64,000 nucleotides of DNA from Chytriomyces cf. hyalinus JEL632 (lineage: Eukaryota > Chytridiomycota > Chytridiomycetes > Chytridiales > Chytriomycetaceae), in NCBI GenBank assembly GCA_025435555.1, contig JAIWWG010000040.1:124001-188000 (forward strand), given 5' to 3'. The notes beneath the pieces are model-generated. The model saw nothing but the letters and a program-made list of their open reading frames with translations, had not been told where the DNA came from and did not search any database. Every line of letters starts with the position of its first letter. Position 1 is the stretch's first letter. Shown in pieces: positions 44,301 through 55,012 of this stretch. Position numbers and translations under genes: made by a program.

Positions 44301-45751
44301 CGAAAAGATTCTGTCTCGATATCGATCTTTGATGGCCGGAGAGCAGCTGCATGAGGACTACCAAGGCGTCGGGATCATCAGCGCCGGTTGGGCATGCGAG
44401 GATGATATTGTGCAGCTGCTGCTCAAGAACACGTATTTTACACCTGGGGTTTGTATCGTTTGTTTTTTTTTGGTTGGTTCAACTGATTCATTCCTGTAGA
44501 TTCCAAATCTTGCAGTGAACAAGGCGTTAGCGGAAAGTGTGAGTACATATTAAACTGAGTTGAATCACATCATGCTAATTGAAGCAAGTGCAGGAAACAT
44601 TTGTTGAGATGAAGTTCAAGAAGGAGCGGTCGTTCGATCACAGAGAAATATTGTTCGATACGAGGACGTTGCAAGCCATTGCACACATGCATTACAGCAT
44701 CGTGAGTACTCGAGCTATTTGGGTTATGCGATGCAGCAGGTATTAAAGCTTTAAAACCGCAGGACTGGTTCATTGCCCAGATCGGACACTTGCGGGTGAC
44801 GGAAAAGTCGATCCGCAAGATTCCCCCGCTTCTGAAACCGCGGGTGAAGGAGTCTGCGGATTCATCAAATGCCCTGGTACGCATTCAAAAGAAAATTATA
44901 CGCGTGAGGATGCTCACCTCTTGTTCAGAATGATCCCAGCAAGTCCACCGAAAGTCTTCCTCCCCTCACCTTTGAGACTGAAGACGATGTCCAGCTTCCA
45001 CTCAATGCTGAAATGACTGGCCGATTTGACTCTATCCTCAACTACTACAACGAATTGTCCGAGACGTACCTGTTTGCGCTTCATGTCGAGATCCGGTGTC
45101 ACGCCATGTACTATCTGGACTTGGCAATGCGCGAGGGCAGCTACTTTCTGGAGCATGAGCCGTATGAACCCGACTCGTATGTCAACATCTTGAACCAGGA
45201 TTTAATCATGATTCAAGAGACGGTTGCTGTCGCATTTCCACTGCGCAAAGTCAGGTAAAAGTTGCATAACCATGCATATCCACACTCGACGTTTTTAACA
45301 GCGCATATCAGATTCTTGTATGACGGCCTTTCATACCTAATTATGCATGTCCTCCGCGTGAACCTGAAATACGTCAAACGCATCAACCACTTTGGAGTCC
45401 AGAAACTGCTTCGAAACGTGGAGTCTCTGCAGCAGAGCTTGACCAACATTGCCGCCGCGCATGAGAAGGGACTGGAGAATGTTCGCATCTATTTCGAACT
45501 CTTGAATTCGGACGGACCCGTGAGTTTGACACTTGATGTACTCAAGTGGCTGCTGCTGAACGCGTTGTTTCATACCCCGCACACAGGAAATGCTGCAGTA
45601 TATGGAAACGCATCCGGGACAGTTCTCGTTTGACGAGTACAAGGTGGTGCTGGATCTAATATTCCAGGATGTATTGGAGGACGCGAATTTGCCCAAGAAG
45701 CCGTATACGGACTGCCTGGCTGGGCTCAAGACCTTCTTTGTGAACCATTAA
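41379..45751 (+). CDS. SEC8: Exocyst subunit Sec8 (EXOC4)
   Basis: Subunit of the octameric exocyst that tethers secretory vesicles to the plasma membrane. Exon 1 has a charged, Arg/Asp-rich start and PKEVTSVMDAVRVNWDFM. The Sec8 core follows: ALSLLDSTANGLDIKKFYAM, DYHQAFNDSIQTFSTVMENI, RVSEMKSELEWCKELLQSKK, FPLWVKSIQYKEMISILETI, then DELNSHIYLKSS. The middle and C-terminal exons include YKKDYHEDYQ-like and FLYDGLSYLIMHVLRVNLKY, INHFGVQKLLRNVESLQQSL, ending ANLPKKPYTDCLAGLKTFFV with TAA at 45749. About 18 introns, the most intron-dense gene here. One exon is duplicated as a relic at 39536. Confidence 0.93.
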
Positions 45752-45859
45752 TGTCATTGTCAATTATTCTTACAACTGCCGCCTCCGTGGATATGAATGT
45801 TTAAATAAAGCTGATTTCCAAATTCCATCGGAGAATCCCGGGAATACTGCATAAAGCAT

Positions 45860-46828
45860 CCCAGTGGTGGTGGTATTGTGGGTGCATTCTCCGCATTTTC
45901 AGTTCAAAAATTTACTTAAAATAAGCATAAATATATATTGGAATATACCCCACACTTGAAAATTACCAGCCAAGCAAGCAAGTCACATGACTTTCACGTC
46001 CAATTGTTTGCACGTCTCGCATGCAGTGCAGGAGCGTGTCACACGCGGCTCTCGACAGCCAGCGTGAGAGGCACCCATCGCCAACGTCGCGTAGAAGTCT
46101 CAGTGTCGTATCGTGACAGCAGCAGCTGCAGGGCCGTGCGCAGTCATCTCGCGTATCCTGATTGGTCCGTTAAGGTGGCGCCTGACAAACCCAAATAAAA
46201 AACGCATAAAAGGAAGCCATCCGCTCTCATATTCTAACCGCAAAAACTCAACCCCAAAACTCATACTCCCAACATGGCGGCTGCTTCACTGCGGCTACCA
46301 AATATATTTTATCGGGTCGATCATCTCGGATGAGGAGTCTTCCCACCCCTGCCGCTTGATTCTTGAATCATGCCGCGATCCCCGGTTTTCCCCACTTTCT
46401 TGCCCTCTGCAATCCCGTCCGTGGAGTGGCAAGCGTGTCGATGCAGCACGTCCTCAAAAAAAGTGGTACCAAATGATGAAACATTCCCCGCTCTTGTTTT
46501 GCCCGTTAAGGGACCACTCCATCATGCATAGCCCTCTCTCTCAAAGATGTGCAACAACGCGTTGAACGCAACAAACAACAACATATCCTCCGCCGCGATC
46601 ACTTGCAAGGGAAAACACAACACAAGCACCAAACCCACGCAAGCGGCATAAACGGGCCAACAACAAGTCCAAAACAAAACTGAACGGGATCGATCCCCCG
46701 GCACGCATCAAGCATCGACGGACTCGTGTTTCGCAACAAAATCATGTGTTCTTGGATCGTCTTTAATTCCTAGGAGTGTTGTATCTGCTCATTCGGAATA
46801 AAACCATATTCGCGTCCAAAATACTTTC
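45860..46828 (+). repeat. Dispersed repeat, copy C (degenerate)
   Basis: Matches about 2790-3830 of copy A, including the AT-rich spacer, the CCAAT-type attggt, cataaaagg and the AATAAA-type end, with many substitutions and indels. The last 500 bp, identical between A and B, differ clearly here: the basic ORF is interrupted. It lies directly after SEC8, and the second repeat block and tRNA-derived element are missing. Confidence 0.8.
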
Positions 46829-47255
46829 TCCTTGTTTTCTTATCAAGTGATGAAAGAAACACTGATTTACGTGATTTCACACTGTTAAGATCTTTGCCAT
46901 TGCTTTGGTCACTTGTTTCTAATGTCCCTTTTCATTTGCTGTGCAGAGCTTTTCATCATTTTTTGTCAAAGAAAAGAGTGCATCGCCCGAAGGAGCCAGG
47001 GCAGATGCAAGGGGAATTGGTATTTCAAAAATTGACGCCGCCTTGTCAATGGAGGCGGAGGCTGGGGAAGGGTGTGATGGATATAGTTTGCAACTGGTAA
47101 GACAAGGAAATCTCAGGCGAAAGTTCACAGATGTTCTTTTTTGCGCCCTAAGCAGGATGGGTTTTTACTGGGGAAAGATACTGCCCGTTTTTTGTGAGGT
47201 CGACTGCGGATGAGTTCAGGAAACCTGCATGAACAAATAAATAAAGCGTTCGCGT
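46829..47255. other. Intergenic with small ORFs
   Basis: About 430 bp. Overlapping ORFs on both strands (46941-47213 +, 46919-47128 -) have no recognisable domain. I see no convincing gene. Confidence 0.4.
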
Positions 47256-47633
47256 TTATAGGTTGGTCATGATGGGTTGAGTAACTCCTTCAATGAACCA
47301 CTCTCGATTGATGACGACTCGCACTGTGCGCACAGGATCCGCCTCCCATACCCGCTTGTACAAGAACTTGAGTTTCAGCGCAGTTCGATGCGCAGACGCG
47401 CCATTGGGAGCGATCGAGAATTTGTGTGTGCCACCGATAACCACGAGTTGCGGCTGTGCATTTGCGGCATACACATCTCCCGTGAGTGTCAGGTCCGAGG
47501 CGCTGTCTGCGTCGATCGGGTCCAGCATCCATTCGTAGCCAGTAGTCGCATTCCCATCCAGCACAACAGAGAAGCTGCTCCCAGTAAGCATGAACGTGGG
47601 TGCATCATCCGAGCGAGGCACAACAAACTCCAT
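47256..47633 (-). CDS. Chagasin-family cysteine protease inhibitor (I42)
   Basis: A 125-residue protein with the three loops of chagasin/ICP inhibitors of papain-like cysteine peptidases. Loop L2 is LDGNATTGYEW (family NPTTGYxW). Loop L4 is VIGGTHKF (family GxGGxxxF). Loop L6 is YKRVWE (family RPW). The length is right for the single immunoglobulin-like domain. There is no signal peptide, so it is likely cytosolic and would act on the cell's own proteases unless exported otherwise. The family is known mainly from bacteria and protozoa and is patchy in fungi, so a transfer origin is possible, but the base composition does not stand out. Intronless. Confidence 0.82.
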   Translation of the reverse strand: MEFVVPRSDDAPTFMLTGSSFSVVLDGNATTGYEWMLDPIDADSASDLTLTGDVYAANAQPQLVVIGGTHKFSIAPNGASAHRTALKLKFLYKRVWEADPVRTVRVVINREWFIEGVTQPIMTNL

Positions 47634-47658
47634 CTTTCATCAGTAAGTATTATATTGA

Positions 47659-49791
47659 TTAATACCGCAGCCCGTTTTGAACCTCAATCCAATATCGCCG
47701 CCACGCTTCTTCATACGGCGCTCTCCATCGGACACCACCCATAATCTCAACTCCCAACAGTCCCATCAGTGCCAATGGCGTGTCCCCAGTCCGGATCGTC
47801 TCCAGATCCCCATCCTGATCACTGATGCTCATTACGCTCATCGCCACTTCAACAGAATTTACAGATGCACCAGCCACACCCGCAACCTCAAGCACCATTT
47901 GAGTAATGCATTGCACAACAGGAGTTATAAGAGTCGGCCTCCATCGCACCTCACTCTCCTTACTACTCATAAAATCAACTCCAGTCCTCAACCCTTCATC
48001 CACCGTTTTACAACACTCCAAAATCACTCCCAATCCTTGCTGCGCGGCAACACGGTCAAACTGGATTCGGTTCAACCACACGGCTGGAACACGACAAAGA
48101 GCAAACCATAGCGTTGTGGCAACTTCTAGGAACCGCATCCCATCCGCCCAATCCCAAGACCACGCTGAAAATACTTGAGGCACTTCGAAACTTCCTACAG
48201 TTTGGATCCATGCTTGGTTTGGTGGCAGTCCTTTTGTTGCGAGCCATTGGAATGTCGATACGAGTGCAGCATGTTGAGCAGCGTTTGTTGCTTCCAAGAG
48301 AGAAGTTTCAAGTTCTTGCCCATACATTTGAAAGATGGGCGAGTTGGGCTGTAAATGGGCCAGTAGATACATGCGAGGGCGGTGTAGAAGGCAAATGGCA
48401 GTAAAGTACTCGTGCGATGAAAAAACAAGGTTGTTTTTATCAACCATCAGTGCTTTACGGCTGAGTCGTTCGGAAAAGTCTTTGAAAATATGGGCCAGTG
48501 GTTTCTTTTCGTCTGAAGGCATCAAGATTTCGTCGGGCTTAAATTTGCAAAAGATGGACGCGATTTGGACATGCAGCTGTAAAAGTTTGGGAGACCGGAT
48601 GAGAGAGTCGACCGAGTCTGGGATGGCGGTGTGGACCTCGCGGCAGTCTGCAAAGAAGCTGCATAGCTCCGATAAGATTGGAAGGGCGGACATATGATAA
48701 GGCATCTTAATTTGGTTCAAGGGCATCTGTACACGAAAGTGCGGCATTTTGCCGACGGCCCGTTTGTCTGTGAATACAAAAGCTAGTTAGCGCCACTCAC
48801 ACGAACACAAACAGTAAACAGTTTATGGGCCCTCACTCTTGAGCATATATGCGCAGTAGCCGTATATAATTCGCTGCTCGTCTTTTTGGCTTTCTGATAA
48901 ATTCGACGACGGGTCCAAAACGTCAGGATCCACATCCATGCGAAGCTTCAGAATCATGCGCACAGCGGCTTCAAACACCATATCAGCAAAGTCCGACTCC
49001 CCATTGTCTGGTTAACGGTCGGTCGTTGAGTATGACCTTGTTCAAGATAACTATCTCGAGGTTTTTTTACCATCCGCCAGCAGCATCAGGTAAAGCAACG
49101 CCTGGACCATTCTCAGGGAAGGTTTATCCAGATTCTGCTGCACAGCCTTTCTAGCTCGCCGGTAGTACGCAAGCACCTCCATCTCCGACAAGTTCAAATC
49201 AGACTGATACATTTGGGCCGAGTGCGCACAAAACACCAGCCGCAACGGTGGCGGTTCCAAAAAGAAGTTCTCCATAAACGCGTCCCAATCAATGAACCCG
49301 CCGTTTCCAGCTGGATGCGCCACCAGTAAGGCATAGTCCTTGTACGAAGGCGCCAAGTCCGGATCAACGAGTCTGGCGTCTTTTTCATTGTAATTGAGTT
49401 CCATGTTTGTACTGGTTGTGAGGTGGATGATTTTTTGCATCATATCCGCGTCGTCGTAGTAGCAGGAGGCGTTGGCTTTGAAACAGTTGGCGCAGGTTGG
49501 CAGGGACTGTGCGGTATGGCCGTGGGAGGTGGTGGGTGATCGTTGGGATGGATGTGGAGTAAAGAGGAATCGTGGCAACGGTGAGAAGAGTATGTTTAAT
49601 GGTGTGTGGGGGTATGATCAAGAGGAGACCAGGGCACTGACCATGTCGCACTTGCGGTGCTGCTTGCGACAACGCTGGCATCGCAAGGCCACTGCGTAGC
49701 TGCACTTTGCGCCGATTGAAGCACAGTTGATACAGCAAGGCTGGACACGGTCACAGGTGGTGCCACTGAGTTTGCAGTTGCGGCAAGACAT
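47659..49791 (-). CDS. Fungal transcription factor with tandem Zn2Cys6-like clusters
   Basis: The N-terminus reads MSCRNCKLSGTTCDRVQPCC, then INCASIGAKCSY: a six-cysteine cluster with Zn2Cys6 spacing. A second set follows, RCQRCRKQHRKCDM, spliced to LPTCANCFKANASCYY. So two clusters stand in tandem, an unusual arrangement. The rest resembles the fungal middle-homology region (DWDAFMENFFLEPPPLRLVF, then VRMILKLRMDVDPDVLDPSS). The last exon has long helices (FDRVAAQQGLGVILECCKTV). At least four introns. Target genes are unknown. Expected role: nuclear DNA-binding regulator. It shares a roughly 75 bp divergent spacer with TAF9. Confidence 0.85.
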
Positions 49792-49864
49792 TGTTGCGCT
49801 TTCCGTGTGGCAGATATTTATGGATCTCCCTCTTTTGAGTTTACTTTTTAAATCGAGGAAAATA

Positions 49865-50971
49865 ATGACGCCAGCTGAAGCACCACCGAGCCAGTCTCAA
49901 CAGCAACAGCAACATCAGGAGCCACTCGAACTGCCGCGGAATGCTCGAATTGTATCTCTCATCATGCAGGCCATGGATGTCACCGACTACCAGCCAGCAG
50001 TCCTGCCACAGCTAATGGAGTTTGTCCACAGTTGCGTTTAAAACCCTCGCACCGACAATACAGAAGCAGTCGCATTAATTATTATCGCTTGTTTGTATTT
50101 AAAAGGATACGTACTGGACGTGGTCGCGGACGCCCAGCTCTTTGCAGACCATGCGGGAAGGACCGAGATTGACGCAGACGATGTGCGATTGGCCGTCGAA
50201 GCAAAAATGTCGCATTCGTTTACCGGTGCTCCGTCGAAAGAGGTACGACTTGTTTTGTCCTGCTGTTTTGTTTTTTTTTTGCGAATTGGGGGTGTTCAGC
50301 AACACTTTTGTTGCTCAGGTCCTTGCAAGCATCGCCGAAGCAAAGAATGTGGCTCCACTTCCTGTTGTGAACGAAAAGTTGGGTCTGCGTCTGCCTCCCG
50401 AGAGGAATGCTTTGACTGGACTCAACTTTCAAATCCTGCCACGGGTTTGTACTTTTCACTTTCGTCACAAAACCGGCTCTATACACGCGCTCCTGAACAT
50501 CCCTTATTCATCTTTAAATCTCTGTTGCAAAAGAAACCCAACTTTGAAGACCGTCTACAAAAAGCCGCTGCCGCCCAAACTGCCGCCAACGCGACGACAC
50601 AGCAGCCGGTTCAACCGCAACAACAATTTCAGCAACAGCAACAATTCATGCCCTTTGGTGGTGCACCCGTACCTCAGCCGTTCATGTTTGGTGGAATGGG
50701 TGCGCAGATGAATATGAATATGGGGATGGGTATGGGCATAGGAATGGGCATGAATCCTAACATGGGTATGAACATGAACATGATGGGAGGAGGCGGGGCA
50801 GGTTTCATGCCGATGATGGGACAGAATATGATGATGATGGGTGGTGGTGGTGGTGGAGGTCAGCCGATTGCAGCTATGCAAATGCCGACGCAGGGTCAAG
50901 GCTTCTTGTCACAGTTTTCAGCAGGAAACAGTCAGGAAAGCAGTGGAATGGAAGAGGATTACGACGATTAA
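49865..50971 (+). CDS. TAF9: TFIID/SAGA subunit TAF9
   Basis: Histone-fold TAF that pairs with TAF6 in TFIID and SAGA. After a Gln-rich start come ELPRNARIVSLIMQAMDVTD and PAVLPQLMEFVH, then after an intron GYVLDVVADAQLFADHAGRT and EIDADDVRLAVEAK: the complete histone fold. The next exon carries VLASIAEAKNVAPLPVVNEK and LRLPPERNALTGLNFQI, the conserved TAF9 extension. The C-terminal exon begins KPNFEDRLQKAAAAQTAANA and is Gln- then Met/Gly/Asn-rich (MNMNMGMGMGIGMGM), ending GMEEDYDD. About three introns. The Met-rich tail is unusual for the family. Confidence 0.92.
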
Positions 50972-51182
50972 AGGAGACAGTTGAATACCCGTGCACCCCT
51001 GTCCACGTCAATCCCAGCAGACAATCTTTACTTCTTGCCCTTGCACCCTCGCTTCCACGTTGCGCTTGAGCGAGTGAATTCAGTGTGGCGTCAACGACCA
51101 AAAAATTTAAGCACGCCACCGAACCAATTTAACTGTCAAAAACCGAAAACCCAATTCAACAACAGCAACCACACTTGTTCAC

Positions 51183-52193
51183 ATGATTCCCATCTGGCCC
51201 GAGATTGTTGCCGTGTTCGAAGCATACAGACGCCATGATCCTCTCGCCCACGGCTTTGCAATTGAGTTTGGCGACAAGTACCCCATCTGGACTGCCGCCA
51301 TCTTTGCCATCCTCCTCTCGACAGTCATGCTGCCAGGCACACTTGCCATCACACTCCTTGCCAACTACTTTTACCCGCAAAAGATCAAACCGCATGCCCA
51401 CATTACCCGCCTCACCCGCCACGACGACAGAAAGAAAGTAGTCTTGTGCAGTCTGCAGCAAGAAGAATCAAAACCTTTCCCAAACGCAAGTCCCTTTGTA
51501 TGCAAGCTGGATGCAGCATTGCGAGACTGCGGTGTCTCGTTCCAAACCGAGGTTGTCAAGTACGAGGAACTACCCACAGGGAAAACTCCACTTGTGCATT
51601 GGAACAATGAACTGTTGATGGACTCGCAGTTGATTGTGGAGCGGTTTGTGGCTGAAGGTGTGATTGAGAAGCATCCGGATGCGTGGATGTCTGATGCTGA
51701 GAAGGCAGGTGCGGCCATGCTTCGTCACGGGTTCGAAAACTTTATGTACTGGGGAATGATGAAGGAGCGGTGGATGGATCAGTGGAAAGTGTCCAAGCAC
51801 GTGTTTTGGCCAAAAAAGACAACGGACTGGACGCTGCGCTTCATTGTATGCGAGCTGTTTATTCAGCCCAACGTTGTCAGCGCCATCAAAAAAGCGGGTG
51901 TGCTCAGCTATAGTGTGCAAGACTGGGATAAAATCGTGGACGACTTTTACAGCCATGCAGCAGTGATTCTTGGGGACAAGCAGTACTTTTTCTCGAGCGA
52001 GCAAATGTGCATGGCGGATTACGCCGTGTTTGGGCACATTTTGAATGTGTTGGATTTTGAAGAGATGAACCCGAAGCTGGCAAAGTCGATCAAGAGACAT
52101 GCCAACTTGGTTGCGTTTGCAGATCGCGTGAAGGCGAAGCTGTACCCTGAGCTTGCAATGAGCCTGGTTGCTGGTGGTGGTGGAGAGGAGTGA
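51183..52193 (+). CDS. FAX/metaxin-like GST-fold membrane protein
   Basis: A 336-residue single-exon protein. Residues about 35-62 form a transmembrane segment (WTAAIFAILLSTVMLPGTLA). The rest follows the 'failed axon connections'/metaxin-like GST fold: SPFVCKLDAALRDCGVSFQT, YEELPTGKTPLVHWNNELLM, DSQLIVERF (thioredoxin-like N domain), then the helical C domain with ADYAVFGHILNVLDFEEMNP. The Ser/Cys of the GST active site is not evident, so a structural or redox role is possible. The fungal homologues I know are uncharacterised; some sit on mitochondria or the ER. Confidence 0.8.
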   Translation: MIPIWPEIVAVFEAYRRHDPLAHGFAIEFGDKYPIWTAAIFAILLSTVMLPGTLAITLLANYFYPQKIKPHAHITRLTRHDDRKKVVLCSLQQEESKPFPNASPFVCKLDAALRDCGVSFQTEVVKYEELPTGKTPLVHWNNELLMDSQLIVERFVAEGVIEKHPDAWMSDAEKAGAAMLRHGFENFMYWGMMKERWMDQWKVSKHVFWPKKTTDWTLRFIVCELFIQPNVVSAIKKAGVLSYSVQDWDKIVDDFYSHAAVILGDKQYFFSSEQMCMADYAVFGHILNVLDFEEMNPKLAKSIKRHANLVAFADRVKAKLYPELAMSLVAGGGGEE

Positions 52194-52600
52194 GTATGGG
52201 TGGATGGATGGATGGATGAATGTGTATGTATGTTTCTGGATGAGTAGGAGCCGTTCATTGGTTGAGACGGAAGAAATAAAGACAAAAAGGGATAAAAAAA
52301 AAAAAAAATTAAGGAGCACCAGTTAGAGTGAAAGCGTGCGGGGTTGTGTATGACCAGACACTTAAACCAACAGACACGAAGGCGGACAGAGTCGCGATGG
52401 ACTCTCTTGCTCGCAAGCATGCATCGATCGCAACAAACACGCAGTCGTGCGCGTTGTTTGACGGGAGGGGGGCACCCGCGTTGCTTGCTTGGCCGTCAGT
52501 GAACAATTGTGCCCGTTTAATCAACTGCTAAACAAGAAATATCAACAAACAACACCAACAACCAACCCACCCACCTCTACAGCACCCAAAAGACCCAAAG
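52194..52600. other. Intergenic with GGAT microsatellite
   Basis: About 400 bp between the FAX-like gene and the small membrane protein, beginning with a short tggatgga microsatellite at 52200-52218 and a 14-base A run near 52293. No gene recognised. Confidence 0.5.
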
Positions 52601-52957
52601 ATGGACATGGAACCGTCTCTTCCGAATGGACCAGCTCCCACGGTCGTCATCGTCGGTCTGGCGTGTTTCGCAGCCATTGCAATGCTCGCGTCCATTGCCC
52701 TTGCAGTCAAATTGTATCGACAAGGCGACTGCCACTACACTGATTCGACCGATCCAAAGACACAGCGCATTGCTGATGCCAACAGCAAGCAACAACAACA
52801 GCAAACAAGCGATCCTCCTTCTTACAGACTCCGGAACATCCATTGCTGCTCCACTCTTGCGAGATTGCCTGCTGTGTTTCGGGTTACTGTCAACAAGAAC
52901 CGTGAGACGGAGGTGGATGTGGAACATGGTGTGCGTGATGTGGCAGTGAAGGAGTGA
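52601..52957 (+). CDS. Small single-pass membrane protein, unknown
   Basis: 118 codons. A single hydrophobic segment (VVIVGLACFAAIAMLASIAL, residues about 15-34) is followed by a Gln-rich linker and a polar tail. The segment begins close to the N-terminus, so it may be a signal anchor. No family is recognised. The 5' flank contains a C/A-rich leader and the ORF is the only long one in the right frame, but coding bias is not strong. Confidence 0.5.
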   Translation: MDMEPSLPNGPAPTVVIVGLACFAAIAMLASIALAVKLYRQGDCHYTDSTDPKTQRIADANSKQQQQQTSDPPSYRLRNIHCCSTLARLPAVFRVTVNKNRETEVDVEHGVRDVAVKE

Positions 52958-53361
52958 ATGGACACAAGTGGCTTGAATAGAATAAACAAGTGTGTGTATT
53001 GGTTGTTATCAAGTGATGTCTTGTGTGTGATCCATGCATCACTGATGTATGTGTATGTGTGTGTGTATGTATATGTGTGTGGTGTGTTGAATCTGTGCTG
53101 CATTGGTTCAAATGGTGTGGCGGAGCAGACATGATCAGACACCACCCACCAGTGAGCTAAGCACAAACAAAAGACAAAGACAAAAGAGGGGTGGAAGAAG
53201 AAAAACAAATGAAGAAATAAAAAAAAAAGAAATAAAAAAAAGTGTTTTGGGGGTGGAACAAGTGGAATAAAATAGCGTGGCTGTGCCACATGTTCCGGGA
53301 GTGGTTTCTCATTGGCTGAACTCACATTTCAAAGACTCGGCCACGTCACTCCCAAAATTGC
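52958..53361. other. Intergenic with (GT)n microsatellite
   Basis: About 400 bp. It holds a GT/AT-rich microsatellite (about 53042-53082) and A/G-rich runs (53160-53260), with the K5 promoter at its right end. Confidence 0.6.
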
Positions 53362-53368
53362 TTATAAT
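53362..53368 (+). promoter_or_regulatory. TATA-like box of K5
   Basis: TTATAAT about 55 bp upstream of the K5 ATG. Confidence 0.45.
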
Positions 53369-53418
53369 GCCATCACAGCGCACTCCACGATTCACTCCAA
53401 CCAAATTCAAACTTCCAA

Positions 53419-54636
53419 ATGGCCATCGAAACATACCAAAGAGATTCTCGTGAGCAGACTCCAGACAGCCCACGTCTGTCTCCATCTACTGCCGATACAC
53501 CATCACCATCAGCACAAGCTGCCAAGGTAGTGGTCTCACCAGCTCTCGCCGCCATTGCCGCAAAATGCCGCAACTCCTCGCAGCTATATGACGGCCTCAA
53601 CTCTGAGGAGAAGGCCCGCCTGGCCATTGTCAAGGCCGTCGCAGCAAACCCGCACCAGCTCCTTGCCGAATACTCTCTGCGCAGAGTCCTTGGCTTTGGC
53701 TCGAACGGCGTCGTCATTGCCGCCATCCATATCAAGTCTCGCTCATCCGTCGCAATCAAGCTCATTTACAAGGAATCTGCTTCAAAATCGCCAGCTTCGG
53801 TTCCTGCTGAAGTCAACATTCTGCGACTTTTTGCAAAGTCACCCTCGAATCTGCTCAGGCACATTGCCGATTTCCAGGACTCGAATCACTTTATCGTCAT
53901 TACCGAGCTGTTTGGAAATGACTGGCTTGCTGCCGAGTCTCTCGCTGACAGCCCTGCGTCAGGAAATCTGAAGCCATTGGTTTTCAAATCTCACTACAAA
54001 GAAGAAGCCCTGCATGAGCTGGACTTTTCCGCTGGATCAAGCGACTTGTGGGCTTGGGCATACTCGCACCGCGCACACGTCATGAAGACGGAAGGTCACT
54101 CGCTGTTGCCACTTCTCCCAGTCAAACAAATCATCAAGCAACTCGCTTCAGCCCTTTACACAATGCACTCTGCCGGATTCTACCACGGCGACGTCAAGAT
54201 TGAAAACGTGCTCATCAACTCGACGCCAACGGGTCCTGGTGTTCGTCTCGCTGACTTTGGTCACGCCAAGCATGCAAGTTTGGGTATCAAGAGCTACGGG
54301 ACAATTGAAGTGTCTGCTCCCGAGTTTCTCCGAGACAGTCCGTTTGTGGCACCGGAACTTGACGGTCGCGCTGCCGATGTGTTTGCACTCGGAATGCTGC
54401 TGTACGCGCTTCTGGATGAACACGGTGCTCTCCCAGAATCTGTGGAAGCTGCCAAGGTTGGAAAACTGAGCTACCACTCGTTGATTATGCGAAACGGCGG
54501 CCAGTACCCCATGTCTGGATTGTGCGACTTGGACGATGAAGGATGGAACTTGATCCAAGGGATGTGTCTTGTGGACCCTGACCAGCGAGTCTCGATCGAT
54601 GAAGTTCTTGCGCACCCGTGGTTGATTGTCGACTGA
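53419..54636 (+). CDS. HGD-family protein kinase K5, intronless
   Basis: 405 residues in one exon, first gene of the right-hand kinase array. Signature QLYDGLNSEEKARLAIVKAV near residue 55; VLGFGSNGVVIAAIH; VAIKLIYKE; SVPAEVNIL with the helix C Glu; FIVITELFGNDW; SAGSSDLWAWAYSHRAHVM; TEGHSLLPLLPVKQIIKQ; catalytic loop GFYHGDVKIENVLI; DFGHAK; GIKSYGTIEVSAPEFL; DGRAADVFALGMLLYALL; C-lobe MCLVDPDQRVSIDEVLAHPW. All catalytic residues are intact. The N-terminus is Ser/Pro-rich (about 40 residues). The pattern is closest to K4 of the left array, which is also intronless. Confidence 0.93.
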   Translation: MAIETYQRDSREQTPDSPRLSPSTADTPSPSAQAAKVVVSPALAAIAAKCRNSSQLYDGLNSEEKARLAIVKAVAANPHQLLAEYSLRRVLGFGSNGVVIAAIHIKSRSSVAIKLIYKESASKSPASVPAEVNILRLFAKSPSNLLRHIADFQDSNHFIVITELFGNDWLAAESLADSPASGNLKPLVFKSHYKEEALHELDFSAGSSDLWAWAYSHRAHVMKTEGHSLLPLLPVKQIIKQLASALYTMHSAGFYHGDVKIENVLINSTPTGPGVRLADFGHAKHASLGIKSYGTIEVSAPEFLRDSPFVAPELDGRAADVFALGMLLYALLDEHGALPESVEAAKVGKLSYHSLIMRNGGQYPMSGLCDLDDEGWNLIQGMCLVDPDQRVSIDEVLAHPWLIVD

Positions 54637-55012
54637 AAAGTTGTGCGCGCAAGTCGGACTTTTTTCCCAATCAAACCATTTTCCTTCTCCCCTCTCAATC
54701 TCATGAGGGAAGCCTACGTTCTTTGCGGCTGACGAGTGTTTTCACAAGCTCTAATCTTTCGGCTCGGCATCTGTCTTCCATCTCTCACGCACTTTGGAAC
54801 CGAAAAAGCGAGAACCCCCAGCTCAAGAAAAGGATAAAAAAAAAAAAGTCTGCTGGTCTTTTAAATTGACTGCGACGAGACTCTATTTTTAACATTCTGT
54901 TTTTTATATATTCTCCTCTCTTCTTTTATTAAAACGAGTTCACGTTGAACTTGAAAATAAACACCCCACTTTGTCTAAAACTCTCTTTTTGGGAATCTTT
55001 ACTGCCCACCTT
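54637..55012. other. Intergenic, convergent 3' ends
   Basis: About 375 bp between the convergent K5 and TPR genes. Short A and T runs only; no gene seen. Confidence 0.6.

Noticed and set aside
51570-52319. 249-codon minus-strand ORF
   Set aside because: Antisense of the FAX-like gene; sequence is His/Leu-rich shadow with no domain.
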